Source of the DNA: Mariniphaga sp041687215
GTDB lineage: Bacteria > Bacteroidota > Bacteroidia > Bacteroidales > Prolixibacteraceae
Reading direction: 5' to 3'
DNA: 64,000 nt
Assembly: GCF_041687215.1 (NCBI RefSeq)
Contig: NZ_JAWLCI010000023.1
Span: forward strand, 1-64,000
Under the pieces are notes generated by a model. It was not told the DNA's origin. It ran no database searches and saw only the letters and a list, made by a program, of their open reading frames with translations. Positions 50,697 to 60,027 of the stretch are shown here, one piece after another (position 1 is the stretch's first letter; each line of letters starts with the position of its first letter). A program made the position numbers and the translations under genes.

Positions 50697-52313
50697 AAAC
50701 ATTTAGCTTTTTACATCCTGATTTTTGCACTTTTCAGCGCTTGTACTCCCGAATCTGAATTTCCGCAGGAAACCATTGCAGTTGCCCTTGAAAACGGCCG
50801 GCAGGCCAACGAAGGTTTTGAACGAAGCCTGCGGTTTACACAAGCCTGGCTCACCAAAACCGACAGTGAAACAGGGCTAATTCCTACCAATCTGACCAGT
50901 AAAACCGATGTTTGGGAACCGCACAATTCGGCTGCCGACAATTATGCATTTATGGTTTTAACAGCTTATTTGCTCGATAAAAATTTATATGAAGGAGAAT
51001 TGATTGATATGCTGAAAACCGAAAAAGAACTGACCTCCCGGGTGAATTCACTTCCCGACACCTGGTCATTTTCAAAGCAAGATTTTTTAACAGAAGAACC
51101 CCAGCCCGGAAACATCATTTTTGGTACTTCAGAATACATTAAAGACGGGCTGGTGCCGCTGATGGAATACATTGGCCAATCGCCCTGGAACGACCGGATG
51201 ATGGAAATGCTGGACGATTTGCAGGAATACATGAAAAAAATCGGAAGTCTGGAATCCGTTTACCCGGAACGAATGGCCTCCGTGGAAGAAGTTAACGGCG
51301 AAATGCTGCAAACACTTTCGCGGGTGTATTGGATGACCGGTAATCAAAAATACCTCGATTGGGCCGTTGAAATTGGCGATTATTACCTGCTGGGGGACCG
51401 CGATTTGAGCCGGATTGAATACCTGCGCATCCGCGACCACGGGTGTGAAATTATTGGCGGATTGAGCGAATTGTATGTAACGCTTCATTTTGTTAATCGG
51501 GAGAAAAAAGAACAGTACAAACCTGCATTGTATAAATTGCTGGACCGTGTTCTGGAAGTTGGCCGCAACGAAGACGGCCTGTTTTACAATGCCATCAATG
51601 CAAAAACCGGAGAAATTGTGGATGAAAAAATAGTGGACAACTGGGGATACACCTTCAATGCCTACTATTCGGTTTGGTTGGTTGACCAAAAGGAGGAATA
51701 CCGGCAGGCGGTTTTAAATGGTTTTAAAAAACTGAACGAAAACTACCGCAATTATGCCTGGGAAGGAACCAGTCATGATGGGTATGCCGACGCGCTGGAA
51801 AGCGGCATTAACCTTTACAACCGCGAACCGGTGCCTGAACTGAAAAGCTGGATTGACAGCGAAATGAAGGTGATGTTTGAAATGCAGCAGGAAGACGGAA
51901 TTGTTGGAGGCTGGCACGGCGACGGTAATTTTGCCCGAACAGCCATTATGTATAGCCTCTGGAAAACGCAGGGCGCAACCATTCAGCCCTGGCGCAGCGA
52001 TGTAATTTTAGGTGCCGAAAAATCCGGTGATGAAACGTATTTCGTTTTAACCACTGAAAACGAATGGGAAGGCAAGCTGATTTTTGACGCGCCCCGCCAC
52101 AGAACCATTCTCAACCTGCCCATAGATTACCCGCGCATTAACCAGTTTCCGGAATGGTTCACCGTGGAGGAAGGGGAGGAGTATGCGCTTGTTTCCAGCC
52201 AAAAACAACTTTCAGGGAAATATACAGGAAAACAATTACTCGAAGGAATTTCTGTAAAACTAAAAGCGGGTGAGGTTTGGGTGGCACGGGTTTCCAGGAC
52301 GCGCGGTTTGTAA
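50694..52313 (+). CDS. Lipoprotein, predicted six-hairpin (alpha/alpha) glycosidase-like fold
   Basis: 539-aa lipoprotein (signal MKHLAFYILIFALFSAC, lipid on Cys17). The mature protein has repeated helical segments with DTWSFSKQDFL, NGEMLQTLSRVYWMTGNQKY, RDHGCEIIGGLSELY, DNWGYTFNAYYSVWLVD and GGWHGDGNFARTAIMYSLWK. This is typical of (alpha/alpha)6-barrel proteins acting on or binding polysaccharides, but I do not recognise a numbered family. A small beta domain closes the protein. Its last five codons (RTRGL) and stop come from a REP element at 52297-52322, so the natural C-terminus has been replaced. The gene is preceded by leader element P. Confidence 0.82.
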   Translation: MKHLAFYILIFALFSACTPESEFPQETIAVALENGRQANEGFERSLRFTQAWLTKTDSETGLIPTNLTSKTDVWEPHNSAADNYAFMVLTAYLLDKNLYEGELIDMLKTEKELTSRVNSLPDTWSFSKQDFLTEEPQPGNIIFGTSEYIKDGLVPLMEYIGQSPWNDRMMEMLDDLQEYMKKIGSLESVYPERMASVEEVNGEMLQTLSRVYWMTGNQKYLDWAVEIGDYYLLGDRDLSRIEYLRIRDHGCEIIGGLSELYVTLHFVNREKKEQYKPALYKLLDRVLEVGRNEDGLFYNAINAKTGEIVDEKIVDNWGYTFNAYYSVWLVDQKEEYRQAVLNGFKKLNENYRNYAWEGTSHDGYADALESGINLYNREPVPELKSWIDSEMKVMFEMQQEDGIVGGWHGDGNFARTAIMYSLWKTQGATIQPWRSDVILGAEKSGDETYFVLTTENEWEGKLIFDAPRHRTILNLPIDYPRINQFPEWFTVEEGEEYALVSSQKQLSGKYTGKQLLEGISVKLKAGEVWVARVSRTRGL

Positions 52314-52322
52314 CCGCGCATT
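52297..52322 (+). repeat. REP element 1 (overlaps the end of the 50694 gene)
   Basis: GGAC followed by the stem GCGCGGTT-TGT-AACCGCGC. The TAA in its loop and second arm (52311-52313) is the stop codon of the six-hairpin-like gene. Confidence 0.9.
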
Positions 52323-52327
52323 TAAAG

Positions 52328-52353
52328 GGAGGTGCAATTTGTAACCGCGCATT
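52328..52353 (+). repeat. REP element 2, degenerate
   Basis: GGAGGTGCAATT-TGT-AACCGCGC: second arm intact, first arm mutated. Confidence 0.75.
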
Positions 52354-52470
52354 TATTAAGATGAAGTGGTTTTCAACCTCCAACCTCCGGCGACGTGCTC
52401 TCTCTAACTACACATTTCCAAATTGTCTGTTAACTCTTTATGGTTCTGCAAACAAACCGACAGATCTTTA

Positions 52471-52495
52471 TTGCGCGGTTACAAACCGCGCGTCC
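52471..52495 (-). repeat. REP element 3
   Basis: Inverse orientation: GCGCGGTT-ACA-AACCGCGC followed by GTCC, 14 bp beyond the transposase stop. Confidence 0.9.
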
Positions 52496-52508
52496 CGGCA
52501 ATTGGCAA

Positions 52509-53258
52509 TTAAAAATCGCCAATCCATTTGTCGGGAAGCCAGCAGCCTGGCCAGTCTTTCCAATCTTTTACCAATCCTGCAGCAACCGGATTATTCAGTG
52601 TATATTTAATCGCAGCGTACAAATGTTTTTCGTCGCGAATTGTTGTATCGAAACTCTCTTTTTGCCAAAGCGGGCCAGTGCGGTTTTCCAATTTATTTAT
52701 CCTGTTTCCCGAAAATCTTTTTACTGAATGCAAAATGTCCTGCAACCAAACCGGGTTGTTATTCTCGTCTTTTTCAAATACACCAAACACCCAATGCACA
52801 TGGTTCGGCATAATGGCATAAGCACAATTCTCAATTTTTTTGCCATCCCAAAAATGAAGTGCTTCTTTCATTTTTTCCAGATTTTCTTTTTGGATTAAAT
52901 CAACCGAAGGTTTTTTTTGGACATGCAAAAGGTCGTCATAAGCCTTCATGTATTTTTTCCGAAGGGAATAATATTGCTCCTTCAGTTTTGAAAGTTCAGG
53001 TGGTTCGGACGGTCTATCCCGAAGGCTGTCCGGGACTGAATCTCTTTTTTTATTTATTGGTGGATGGATATCGTTGTGAGAATTCGTTGCACCTGTTACT
53101 TCATAACTTTTAATTTGCAATCTCAGTTTTTCAAGTTTTTCACTGTAGTCTTTCAATGCTTTCTTCGGAACTGTATCCTTTAAACTCCAGGTAACAAAAT
53201 AAGCTTGCCCGGGTTGCTGAAAATGAGGCAAAGCCCGTCTGTAAAACTCTTTTTTCAT
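52509..53258 (-). CDS. REP-associated tyrosine transposase (RAYT)
   Basis: 249-aa Y1 transposase of the RAYT (TnpA-REP) group. The HUH motif is IMPNHVHWVFGV (His153, His155); the C-terminal active part has GPLWQKESFDTTIRDEKHLY and AIKYTLNNPVAAGLV, with the catalytic Tyr219 or a nearby Tyr. It is flanked on both sides by copies of one REP palindrome (three to the left, four to the right), as known for RAYTs, which mobilise or maintain such repeats. Compared with short RAYTs it has an additional charged segment (about 55-95). It seems intact and may be active. Confidence 0.92.
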   Translation of the reverse strand: MKKEFYRRALPHFQQPGQAYFVTWSLKDTVPKKALKDYSEKLEKLRLQIKSYEVTGATNSHNDIHPPINKKRDSVPDSLRDRPSEPPELSKLKEQYYSLRKKYMKAYDDLLHVQKKPSVDLIQKENLEKMKEALHFWDGKKIENCAYAIMPNHVHWVFGVFEKDENNNPVWLQDILHSVKRFSGNRINKLENRTGPLWQKESFDTTIRDEKHLYAAIKYTLNNPVAAGLVKDWKDWPGCWLPDKWIGDF

Positions 53259-53307
53259 GGGTGCCTAAGTTTAGTTTGCAAGATAATAATTTTATGGCAG
53301 CGTTTTG

Positions 53308-53332
53308 GGACGCGCGGTTTTCAACCGCGCAT
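53308..53332 (+). repeat. REP element 4
   Basis: GGAC plus GCGCGGTT-TTC-AACCGCGC; the loop differs (TTC instead of TGT). Confidence 0.9.
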
Positions 53333-53389
53333 TTTTGGGGAGATAGGGTTTGTTCAAAGGACCACTTTGCAGGAACCGTGAACTCATCA

Positions 53390-53414
53390 GGACGCGTGGT
53401 TTTCAACCGCGCAT
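53390..53414 (+). repeat. REP element 5
   Basis: GGAC plus GCGTGGTT-TTC-AACCGCGC; one G-T wobble position in the stem. Confidence 0.88.
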
Positions 53415-53463
53415 ACAACAAACAAGATGAGTTCAACTGTCAGGAATTAAGATACCCAAAATT

Positions 53464-53489
53464 AATGCGCGGTTACAAACCGCGCGTCC
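53464..53489 (-). repeat. REP element 6
   Basis: GCGCGGTT-ACA-AACCGCGC followed by GTCC, opposite to elements 4 and 5, so that 5 and 6 face each other as in BIME pairs. Confidence 0.9.
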
Positions 53490-53556
53490 TGGAACGTTGG
53501 ATTCAAACCGACGAACCCGGGGTTGGAAATAAGAAAATGATTTTGGCTGGAAACCT

Positions 53557-53582
53557 AATGCGCGGTTACAAACCGCGCGTCC
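53557..53582 (-). repeat. REP element 7 (overlaps the end of the 55986 gene)
   Basis: GCGCGGTT-ACA-AACCGCGC with GTCC. Read leftward, it supplies the codons TRGL and the TAA (53568-53566) of the macroglobulin/TonB-plug gene. Confidence 0.9.
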
Positions 53583-55986
53583 CGGTTCCGGTAACCAAAA
53601 GTAAATTTGAGCGGGAAATGATTTTCCCACGCTTGCTGATTCCTTCCACAACCACAACGTACCGGGCAAGTTTATCGGAAGTGAAAAATTCAATTTTTGC
53701 CTCCCTTTCATCGAACGCAACATCAGGGTTCCAGTATAAAGTAGGCCTGAAATCGGGTTTTGGGTCGTTTATGTTATTCAGGGAATACTGGGGTGAATAA
53801 AACTTGCGGGGCTGCTGAAATCCTTTAACACGCGGGGTAATCCGACCCGGAACAAAACGCTCATATTCAGCATATAAATCAGGCCGCCCCATTTTTGTGA
53901 GCACAGAAATTACACCATTTCCACCCTGCGATCCGTAAACAGCCAGCAACGCCGAATTCTTCAAAATTTCAATTTTATCTACATCGCCCAGCGGAATATA
54001 TTTGATGTTTTCCCATGTAACTTCCAGCCCGTCAACCAGCAGCAGCGGATTGCCGTATCCTGCCCTGATGCGTATTTCATCGCCGGTAACCACCACTCCC
54101 GGCGCTTTTGTTTGCAGGTAATCGGTAATATCGGCGTAATTCCAGTCATCGGCTGTAATGGTAAACGAATGATCAGGTTCTCCGTAAAGCCGGAAATGAT
54201 CCATGTTTTGAGGCCCCTGTTTTCCTTCAATTTCCACCTCATCGAGCAAAATGCTTCCCATATCTTTTATGTACTCTTGTTCAGCAATTTGCCGGTAATA
54301 AATATCGCGGTAAAACCTCAACGGAATCTGAATATCGGGACAAGCAGATTTTATTTGTTCTGAATGAATCACTGAATCAAATTCCAGAGGCTGCTCCAAC
54401 TTAATTTCTGTTCGTTTGCTCCTGTTTTTGGTTTCTGCATTAATCATAATTAGGGCGGAATCTTTCAAATACAATTTATCGAAACTGAAATTTCCCTGTT
54501 CATTTGTTGTGGTTTCCTCAAAAAGAAAATTGCGTGAAAAAGGTCCCATTGCCACTTTCCCAAAATCCACCGGTTTACCGCCCCACAACCGGGTAACATT
54601 TCCTTCGAGGGTTAATCCGTAGTCTGCCCAGCCAGGTAATTCCACACCGGCATATTGTTCCAGTTCGTTCCAGTAATAACTTCGCCAGCCGTTTACCATC
54701 ATCACCAGGTCGAGCTTGTCGTCGCCTGAAATTTCAGGTTCATCCACAAAAAATGAGGCCGGCGATTCAATGGAACCTTTCAGCTCCGAGTCGAGCAGCA
54801 GGTAACTTTCAATGGTTTGGTTGTTCCCGGTGGCGCTGAAATAATCTTCGTTAACCACCGAAACAGATAGCGTGGAGAGAATGGTGTCGTTTTCGGGCAA
54901 CAACGCGAGCAAATTCATTTCCACCTTCTCGCGGTTCTTATATTCTTTTTTGTCAGGAATAATCGCCACCCTTTTTTCATAGGCATTCCTTATAAAAACC
55001 AACCTCTCTGCTATTTTCTCTGCATTTTGATTGTACAATGTAATTTGGGAAATTCCCTGTGGAAACAATCCTTTGTAAAGGCGCATAGCCTGTTGAAATT
55101 CATTCATGATAACCTGCGAACTGAAAAGTTCAGTTCCCTTGTGCGATGCCACCAGCAAAAATTCCTGCGGGTGGTAAATTTTCAAATTCCGGGTGAGTGC
55201 AAAAACAAGATAGGCTCCATCAGACTTGTAATTCAGAGCAATGCCATCGGGTCTGGCTGGTTCAAAAGTATGATAAAAATCGGGGAAACCATCCAAAAGT
55301 GCAAAATAGCTCTTTCCTTCCTGAGGCATCATTATAAATTTTCCCATTCCCTTGTATTTGGTTTGAAATGAAACCACTTCATTTCCGGTTTCATCCACCA
55401 CCCTGCCATTTACATCAATTCCCTTTCCGGTTTCATCAATGGCTTTAAACGCAATGTGATTAATGGCATTCAATACAAAACTGCCACCCTCCGGCAAAAA
55501 GGCCACATCAATTTCGGAAGGTTTTTTTTCAGTCATATTTTCTTCCAGTTCGAGTGAACTTTTAGGTCCGACAACCACTATCTTTTTATGAAAATAACTC
55601 TCTTCGCCAAAATTCTGCAGGTATTTTGTGTAGGCCCGAATGGCGTAAGTTCCGTCGGGCAATGATTCCGGAAGTAAAAAATCACCATTTGAAATTCCGT
55701 TATTCGATAAAAGTAGTTTTTGATCTGCAACAACACCATCTTCAGTAACGAGTTGAACATAGATATTTTTATATCCGGGAATAAGCTGGTGGCTGATTCC
55801 GCTTACCAGGTAAGATTTGAACCACACATCGTCACCCGGAGAATACAACTCTCTGTCGGTGTGGAGGTAAACTTTTTCATACAAAATGGATTTATTATTA
55901 TCTGTTGCCTGATTATCTTTTTCCGATTGAAATAATCCGGGAGCAGCCATAAAAAAGGAAAAAACGAGAAGTAAAGATTTTAGCAT
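53566..55986 (-). CDS. Macroglobulin-like (MG2) surface protein with TonB-plug-like domain
   Basis: 806-aa exported protein. Signal peptide MLKSLLLVFSFFMAAPGLF; an MG2-like domain (YEKVYLHTDRELYSPGDDVW), further macroglobulin/Ig-like domains with GTYAIRAYTKYLQNFGEE, a central region (MMVNGWRSYYWNELEQY), and a carboxypeptidase-regulatory-like plus TonB-plug-like segment: DITDYLQTKAPGVVV, GYGNPLLLVDGLEV, DVDKIEILKNSALLAVYG, NGVISVLTK. There is no barrel after the plug, so this is not a TonB receptor; such proteins are common and poorly understood in Bacteroidota. The start at 55986 gives the signal peptide. The final codons (TRGL) and stop derive from REP element 7. Confidence 0.85.
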   Translation of the reverse strand: MLKSLLLVFSFFMAAPGLFQSEKDNQATDNNKSILYEKVYLHTDRELYSPGDDVWFKSYLVSGISHQLIPGYKNIYVQLVTEDGVVADQKLLLSNNGISNGDFLLPESLPDGTYAIRAYTKYLQNFGEESYFHKKIVVVGPKSSLELEENMTEKKPSEIDVAFLPEGGSFVLNAINHIAFKAIDETGKGIDVNGRVVDETGNEVVSFQTKYKGMGKFIMMPQEGKSYFALLDGFPDFYHTFEPARPDGIALNYKSDGAYLVFALTRNLKIYHPQEFLLVASHKGTELFSSQVIMNEFQQAMRLYKGLFPQGISQITLYNQNAEKIAERLVFIRNAYEKRVAIIPDKKEYKNREKVEMNLLALLPENDTILSTLSVSVVNEDYFSATGNNQTIESYLLLDSELKGSIESPASFFVDEPEISGDDKLDLVMMVNGWRSYYWNELEQYAGVELPGWADYGLTLEGNVTRLWGGKPVDFGKVAMGPFSRNFLFEETTTNEQGNFSFDKLYLKDSALIMINAETKNRSKRTEIKLEQPLEFDSVIHSEQIKSACPDIQIPLRFYRDIYYRQIAEQEYIKDMGSILLDEVEIEGKQGPQNMDHFRLYGEPDHSFTITADDWNYADITDYLQTKAPGVVVTGDEIRIRAGYGNPLLLVDGLEVTWENIKYIPLGDVDKIEILKNSALLAVYGSQGGNGVISVLTKMGRPDLYAEYERFVPGRITPRVKGFQQPRKFYSPQYSLNNINDPKPDFRPTLYWNPDVAFDEREAKIEFFTSDKLARYVVVVEGISKRGKIISRSNLLLVTGTGTRGL

Positions 55987-56039
55987 GGCTTCAGAAATTT
56001 CGTAAATTCGTTCCAATTTAGTACAAAAAACAACAACCG

Positions 56040-58874
56040 ATGAAACAATTCGTTCAAATTCTGCCTTTTCTGTTTCTTATAACTTTTTATTCCTGCACTC
56101 AAAAGCAATATGCCGAAATTGACCTTTCGGGGGAATGGCAATTCCAGATGGATCCTGATAACCGCGGTATTGCTGAAAAGTGGTACGAAAAAAACCTGCC
56201 CGAAACCGTTCAACTTCCCGGCTCAATGGTGGAGAACGGAAAAGGATACGACATTACGCTGGAAACCCAGTGGACGGGTGGCATCCAAAATCCGGAGTGG
56301 TACAACGATCCCAACTATGCCCCTTACCACAACCCTGAAAACATTCGGTTTCCTTTCTGGCTTCAACCCGAAAAAAAATATACCGGCGCCGCCTGGTACC
56401 GTAAAACCATTGATTTGCCTAATGACTGGAATGAAAAACCAGTATTTCTGAACCTGGAACGCGTGCACTGGGAGTCAACAATTTGGATAAACAATAAGTA
56501 CCTGGAAATGCAAAACAGTCTGGCCACACCACATGTTTACAATATTTCGGGCATGTTAAATCCGGGTAAAAATACCATTACAATCTGTGTTGACAATCGT
56601 ACCAAAGAGATTGATGTTGGACACAACTCGCACAGCATTTCAGACCATACCCAATCGAATTGGAACGGAATAACAGGCGACATTTTCCTGCAGACAAAAG
56701 GGGAAGTTTTTTTTGAAAACCTGGCAGTTTTCCCCAATGTTGAAAATAAATCGGTAGCCATTCGTGCCACAGTTTTAAATACGGTTTTCAAACAGCAAAC
56801 AATTGAAATTCCGGTATCAGTTATCTTGAAAAACTCAACAAAAAAGGCAAATAAAGAAACCTTCGAATTCAAACTTTTACCTGGCGAAAACATTGTTCGT
56901 ATGAACTTTTCTTTGGGTGAAGAGACACTCTTGTGGGACGAATTCAACCCGAATGTGTATGAACTGACAGCAGAAATAATAACGAAAAATATTCACGACC
57001 GGCAAACTATCGATTTTGGATTCCGCGATTTTAAAGTGGATGGAACGCGTTTTTCCATAAACGGAAGGCCGGTTTTTCTGCGCGGGACACTGGAATGTGC
57101 CATTTTCCCGAAAACCGGTTACCCGCCAACCGATGTGGAAAGCTGGAAAAAAGTGTATGCTGCTGTTAAAAATCACGGGTTGAATCATGTCAGATTCCAC
57201 TCCTGGTGCCCACCCAAAGCGGCTTTTGTGGCTGCCGACGAAATGGGCGTTTACCTGCAGGTGGAATGTTCGTCGTGGGCCAACCAAAGCACCCAACTGG
57301 GCAGCGGCCTGCCCATCGACCAGTACATTTGGGATGAAAGCAAACGCATTGTAAAAGCTTACGGAAACCACCCGTCGTTTGTGATGCTGGCCTACGGAAA
57401 CGAACCGGGCGGTCCTGGTTACCGGGAGTTCCTCACAGAATTTGTAACCTATTGGAAAGAAAATGACAACCGCCGCGTTTATACCGGAGCGGCCGGCTGG
57501 CCCGAGTTGCCAGTGAATGATTTTCACAACATTCCGCAACCACGAATCCAGGGGTGGGGTGAAGAACTCAACAGCATTATTAATGCCGAACCACCCAAAA
57601 CCAGTTTCGATTGGTCGGATAAAGTACCAAACGACGGAATTCCGGTGGTGAGCCACGAAATAGGGCAGTGGTGCGTTTATCCCAACTTCAAAGAAATTGA
57701 AAAATACGACGGCGTGCTGAAAGCCAAAAACTTTGAACTTTTCCGTGAAAGCCTGAATGCAAACAACATGGGGCACCTGGCCGACAGCTTTTTGCTGGCC
57801 TCCGGAAAACTGCAGGCATTGTGCTACAAAGCCGACATTGAAGCAGCTCTGCGTACACCCGGTTTTGCCGGTTTTCAACTGCTCGATTTGCATGATTTCC
57901 CCGGACAGGGAACGGCACTGGTGGGCGTTCTCGACCCGTTCTGGGAAGAAAAAGGGTACATTTCACCCGAAGAATACCGGCGATTTTGCAACACCACTGT
58001 TCCACTTGCCCGCCTTGAAAAGCACATTTTTACTGAAGGCGAAACTATGACTACAAATATTGAGGTGGCTCATTTTGGCGAAAAACCGTTCGGTGTTAGT
58101 ACAATACCTTGGAAAATTACTGAAAATAAAAATACTGTTGCAAATGGAAATTTTGTATGGAATAAAATTCCCATTGGAAACGGTTTCAAACTGGGCGAAA
58201 TTAAACATCAGTTTAGAAAAGAAAACCGCCCCCGAAAAATGACTTTTGAAGTTACTGTTGGCGAATTCTCAAATTCGTGGGACATTTGGGTTTATCCTGA
58301 AAACAGTTCAATGGAAACAGGCGAAGTTAAAGTGGTTGAATCGCTGGATGCCGCCACAGTCGGTTTTCTTCAAAATGGCGGAAAAGTACTGTTAAGCCTG
58401 GGAAAAGGAAAAGTAGCACCAGAAATGGGTGGAAATGTGGGCGTTGGATTTTCGAGTATTTTCTGGAACACAGCCTGGACCGACAATCAAAAACCGCACA
58501 CGCTGGGTATTCTGTGTAATCCCAATCATCCTGCACTGGCTGAATTTCCAACGGAATACCACAGCAACTGGCAGTGGTGGGATGCCATGAGTCACGCAGA
58601 TGCCATTCAGCTCGATTCGTTTCCCACGGAGCTAAAACCCATTGTGCGCATTATCGACGATTGGGTGACCAACCGCCGGCTGGCGCTGCTTTTTGAAGCC
58701 AAAGTGGGAGAGGGGAGCATTTTGGTTAGCGGGGCAGATTTGGTAAAAAACCTGGAAAACAGGACAGAAGCAAGGCAGTTAAAACAAAGTCTGTTAAATT
58801 ATATGAACAGCAAAAATTTTAACCCAAAAGTGAGTTTGGAAATCACAGAAATACAAAAAATAGTAAAAAGATAA
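56040..58874 (+). CDS. GH2-family glycoside hydrolase, lipoprotein
   Basis: 944-aa lipoprotein (lipid on Cys19, FLITFYSC). GH2 layout: sugar-binding domain (about 25-225, GAAWYRKTIDLPNDW, LNLERVHWESTIWINNKYL), Ig-like domain (about 226-330), TIM barrel with RPVFLRGTLECAIFPKTGYP, acid/base Glu455 (AYGNEPGG) and nucleophile Glu540 (VVSHEIGQWCVYPNF), followed by a long C-terminal half with beta domains. The distinct HEIGQW motif separates it from LacZ-type enzymes; substrate not identified. It is divergent from the MG2 gene (53 bp) and followed by a GH26 gene after 50 bp, suggesting joint action on a mannose-containing or hemicellulose-like polymer. Confidence 0.9.
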   Translation: MKQFVQILPFLFLITFYSCTQKQYAEIDLSGEWQFQMDPDNRGIAEKWYEKNLPETVQLPGSMVENGKGYDITLETQWTGGIQNPEWYNDPNYAPYHNPENIRFPFWLQPEKKYTGAAWYRKTIDLPNDWNEKPVFLNLERVHWESTIWINNKYLEMQNSLATPHVYNISGMLNPGKNTITICVDNRTKEIDVGHNSHSISDHTQSNWNGITGDIFLQTKGEVFFENLAVFPNVENKSVAIRATVLNTVFKQQTIEIPVSVILKNSTKKANKETFEFKLLPGENIVRMNFSLGEETLLWDEFNPNVYELTAEIITKNIHDRQTIDFGFRDFKVDGTRFSINGRPVFLRGTLECAIFPKTGYPPTDVESWKKVYAAVKNHGLNHVRFHSWCPPKAAFVAADEMGVYLQVECSSWANQSTQLGSGLPIDQYIWDESKRIVKAYGNHPSFVMLAYGNEPGGPGYREFLTEFVTYWKENDNRRVYTGAAGWPELPVNDFHNIPQPRIQGWGEELNSIINAEPPKTSFDWSDKVPNDGIPVVSHEIGQWCVYPNFKEIEKYDGVLKAKNFELFRESLNANNMGHLADSFLLASGKLQALCYKADIEAALRTPGFAGFQLLDLHDFPGQGTALVGVLDPFWEEKGYISPEEYRRFCNTTVPLARLEKHIFTEGETMTTNIEVAHFGEKPFGVSTIPWKITENKNTVANGNFVWNKIPIGNGFKLGEIKHQFRKENRPRKMTFEVTVGEFSNSWDIWVYPENSSMETGEVKVVESLDAATVGFLQNGGKVLLSLGKGKVAPEMGGNVGVGFSSIFWNTAWTDNQKPHTLGILCNPNHPALAEFPTEYHSNWQWWDAMSHADAIQLDSFPTELKPIVRIIDDWVTNRRLALLFEAKVGEGSILVSGADLVKNLENRTEARQLKQSLLNYMNSKNFNPKVSLEITEIQKIVKR

Positions 58875-58924
58875 AATTATGGAAATTTGGAGTTAATTCC
58901 GGATTTGTATAAAAACTGAAAACC

Positions 58925-60022
58925 ATGAAAAACCTTATTCTTATTTTTTCACTCATCGCGGGTCTTTCAGCATGCAGTAGCCAAACGGTTCCATCTGACT
59001 CGAAAGCCACACCCGAAACCGTAAATCTGTACCGAAACTTGTTGAAACTGCAGGAACAAGGAATGATGTTCGGCCATCAGGACGACCTGGCTTACGGCAT
59101 TGGCTGGGTTTACGAAGAAAGCCGCTCAGACATAAAAGACGTGGTGGGTGACTATCCGGCCGTTTACGGCTGGGAATTGGGCCACCTGGAATTAGGGCAT
59201 GATTACAGCCTCGATTCGGTGCATTTCGACCGTATTCAGGGCTGGATAGAAACCGTTTACGAAAGGGGAGGGGTGAACACCATTAGCTGGCATCTGCGCA
59301 ATCCATTGACCGGTGGAAGTTCGTGGGACACGTCCTCGAAAGAAGTGGTAAAATCTATTCTTCCGGAAGGCGAAAAACACGAACTCTACAAAACCTACCT
59401 TGATAAAATGGCCGAATTTCTTAACGGACTGAAAACCGATGACGGGACGTTTATTCCCGTTATTTTCCGTCCGTTTCATGAACATACCGGAAGCTGGTTC
59501 TGGTGGGGAAAGGACCTGTGTACGGTAGAGGAATACACTGCACTTTGGCGGTTTACCGTGGATTATTTTCAGAATGAAAAGGGCATTCACCACGTGCTTT
59601 ATGCATACAGTACCGACCGGTTTACCTCCACAAAAGAATACCTGGAACGCTACCCCGGCGATGATATTGTGGATTTGTTAGGTTTCGATTTATACGACCG
59701 GGGACTGGATTATTTGTCAACAATGAAAAAATGTGCTGAAATACTGACAACGCTTGCCAACGAAAAGGGAAAAATTGCTGCGATAACAGAAGCCGGAGGG
59801 CCAATAGCTCAAAACCATGAATGGTGGACCGGCGTGTTGGAAACCCTTCGACCATTTGGCATGTCGTATTTTCTTGTTTGGCGAAACCCGCACCAGCCTG
59901 CAGGCCACGGGGCGTTTGCACCTTACAAAGGTAGTCTTGATTCCGAAAATTTTACTGAATTTTATAACGACCCGAAAACCCTCTTCCAGAAAGAGATTAC
60001 ACGGATAAATATTTATAAATAA
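58925..60022 (+). CDS. GH26 lipoprotein (beta-mannanase-like)
   Basis: 365-aa lipoprotein (signal ending GLSAC, lipid on Cys17). GH26 TIM barrel with GMMFGHQDDLAYG, YGWELG, TISWHLRNP, acid/base Glu186 in FRPFHEHTGSWFWWG, and nucleophile Glu289 in AITEAGG. Members cleave beta-1,4-mannan; the surface anchor fits Bacteroidota glycan capture. It forms a pair with the GH2 gene upstream. A palindromic repeat follows its stop directly. Confidence 0.93.
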   Translation: MKNLILIFSLIAGLSACSSQTVPSDSKATPETVNLYRNLLKLQEQGMMFGHQDDLAYGIGWVYEESRSDIKDVVGDYPAVYGWELGHLELGHDYSLDSVHFDRIQGWIETVYERGGVNTISWHLRNPLTGGSSWDTSSKEVVKSILPEGEKHELYKTYLDKMAEFLNGLKTDDGTFIPVIFRPFHEHTGSWFWWGKDLCTVEEYTALWRFTVDYFQNEKGIHHVLYAYSTDRFTSTKEYLERYPGDDIVDLLGFDLYDRGLDYLSTMKKCAEILTTLANEKGKIAAITEAGGPIAQNHEWWTGVLETLRPFGMSYFLVWRNPHQPAGHGAFAPYKGSLDSENFTEFYNDPKTLFQKEITRINIYK

Positions 60023-60027
60023 GACTT

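Noticed and set aside
52297..53582. CRISPR array
   Set aside because: The repeated palindromes are not evenly spaced, occur in both orientations and surround a transposase gene; they are REPs.
56877..57893. Long open frame (338 codons) on the minus strand
   Set aside because: Lies entirely opposite to the TIM-barrel region of the GH2 gene at 56040-58874, which has clear catalytic motifs; the antisense frame has no recognisable domain or start context.
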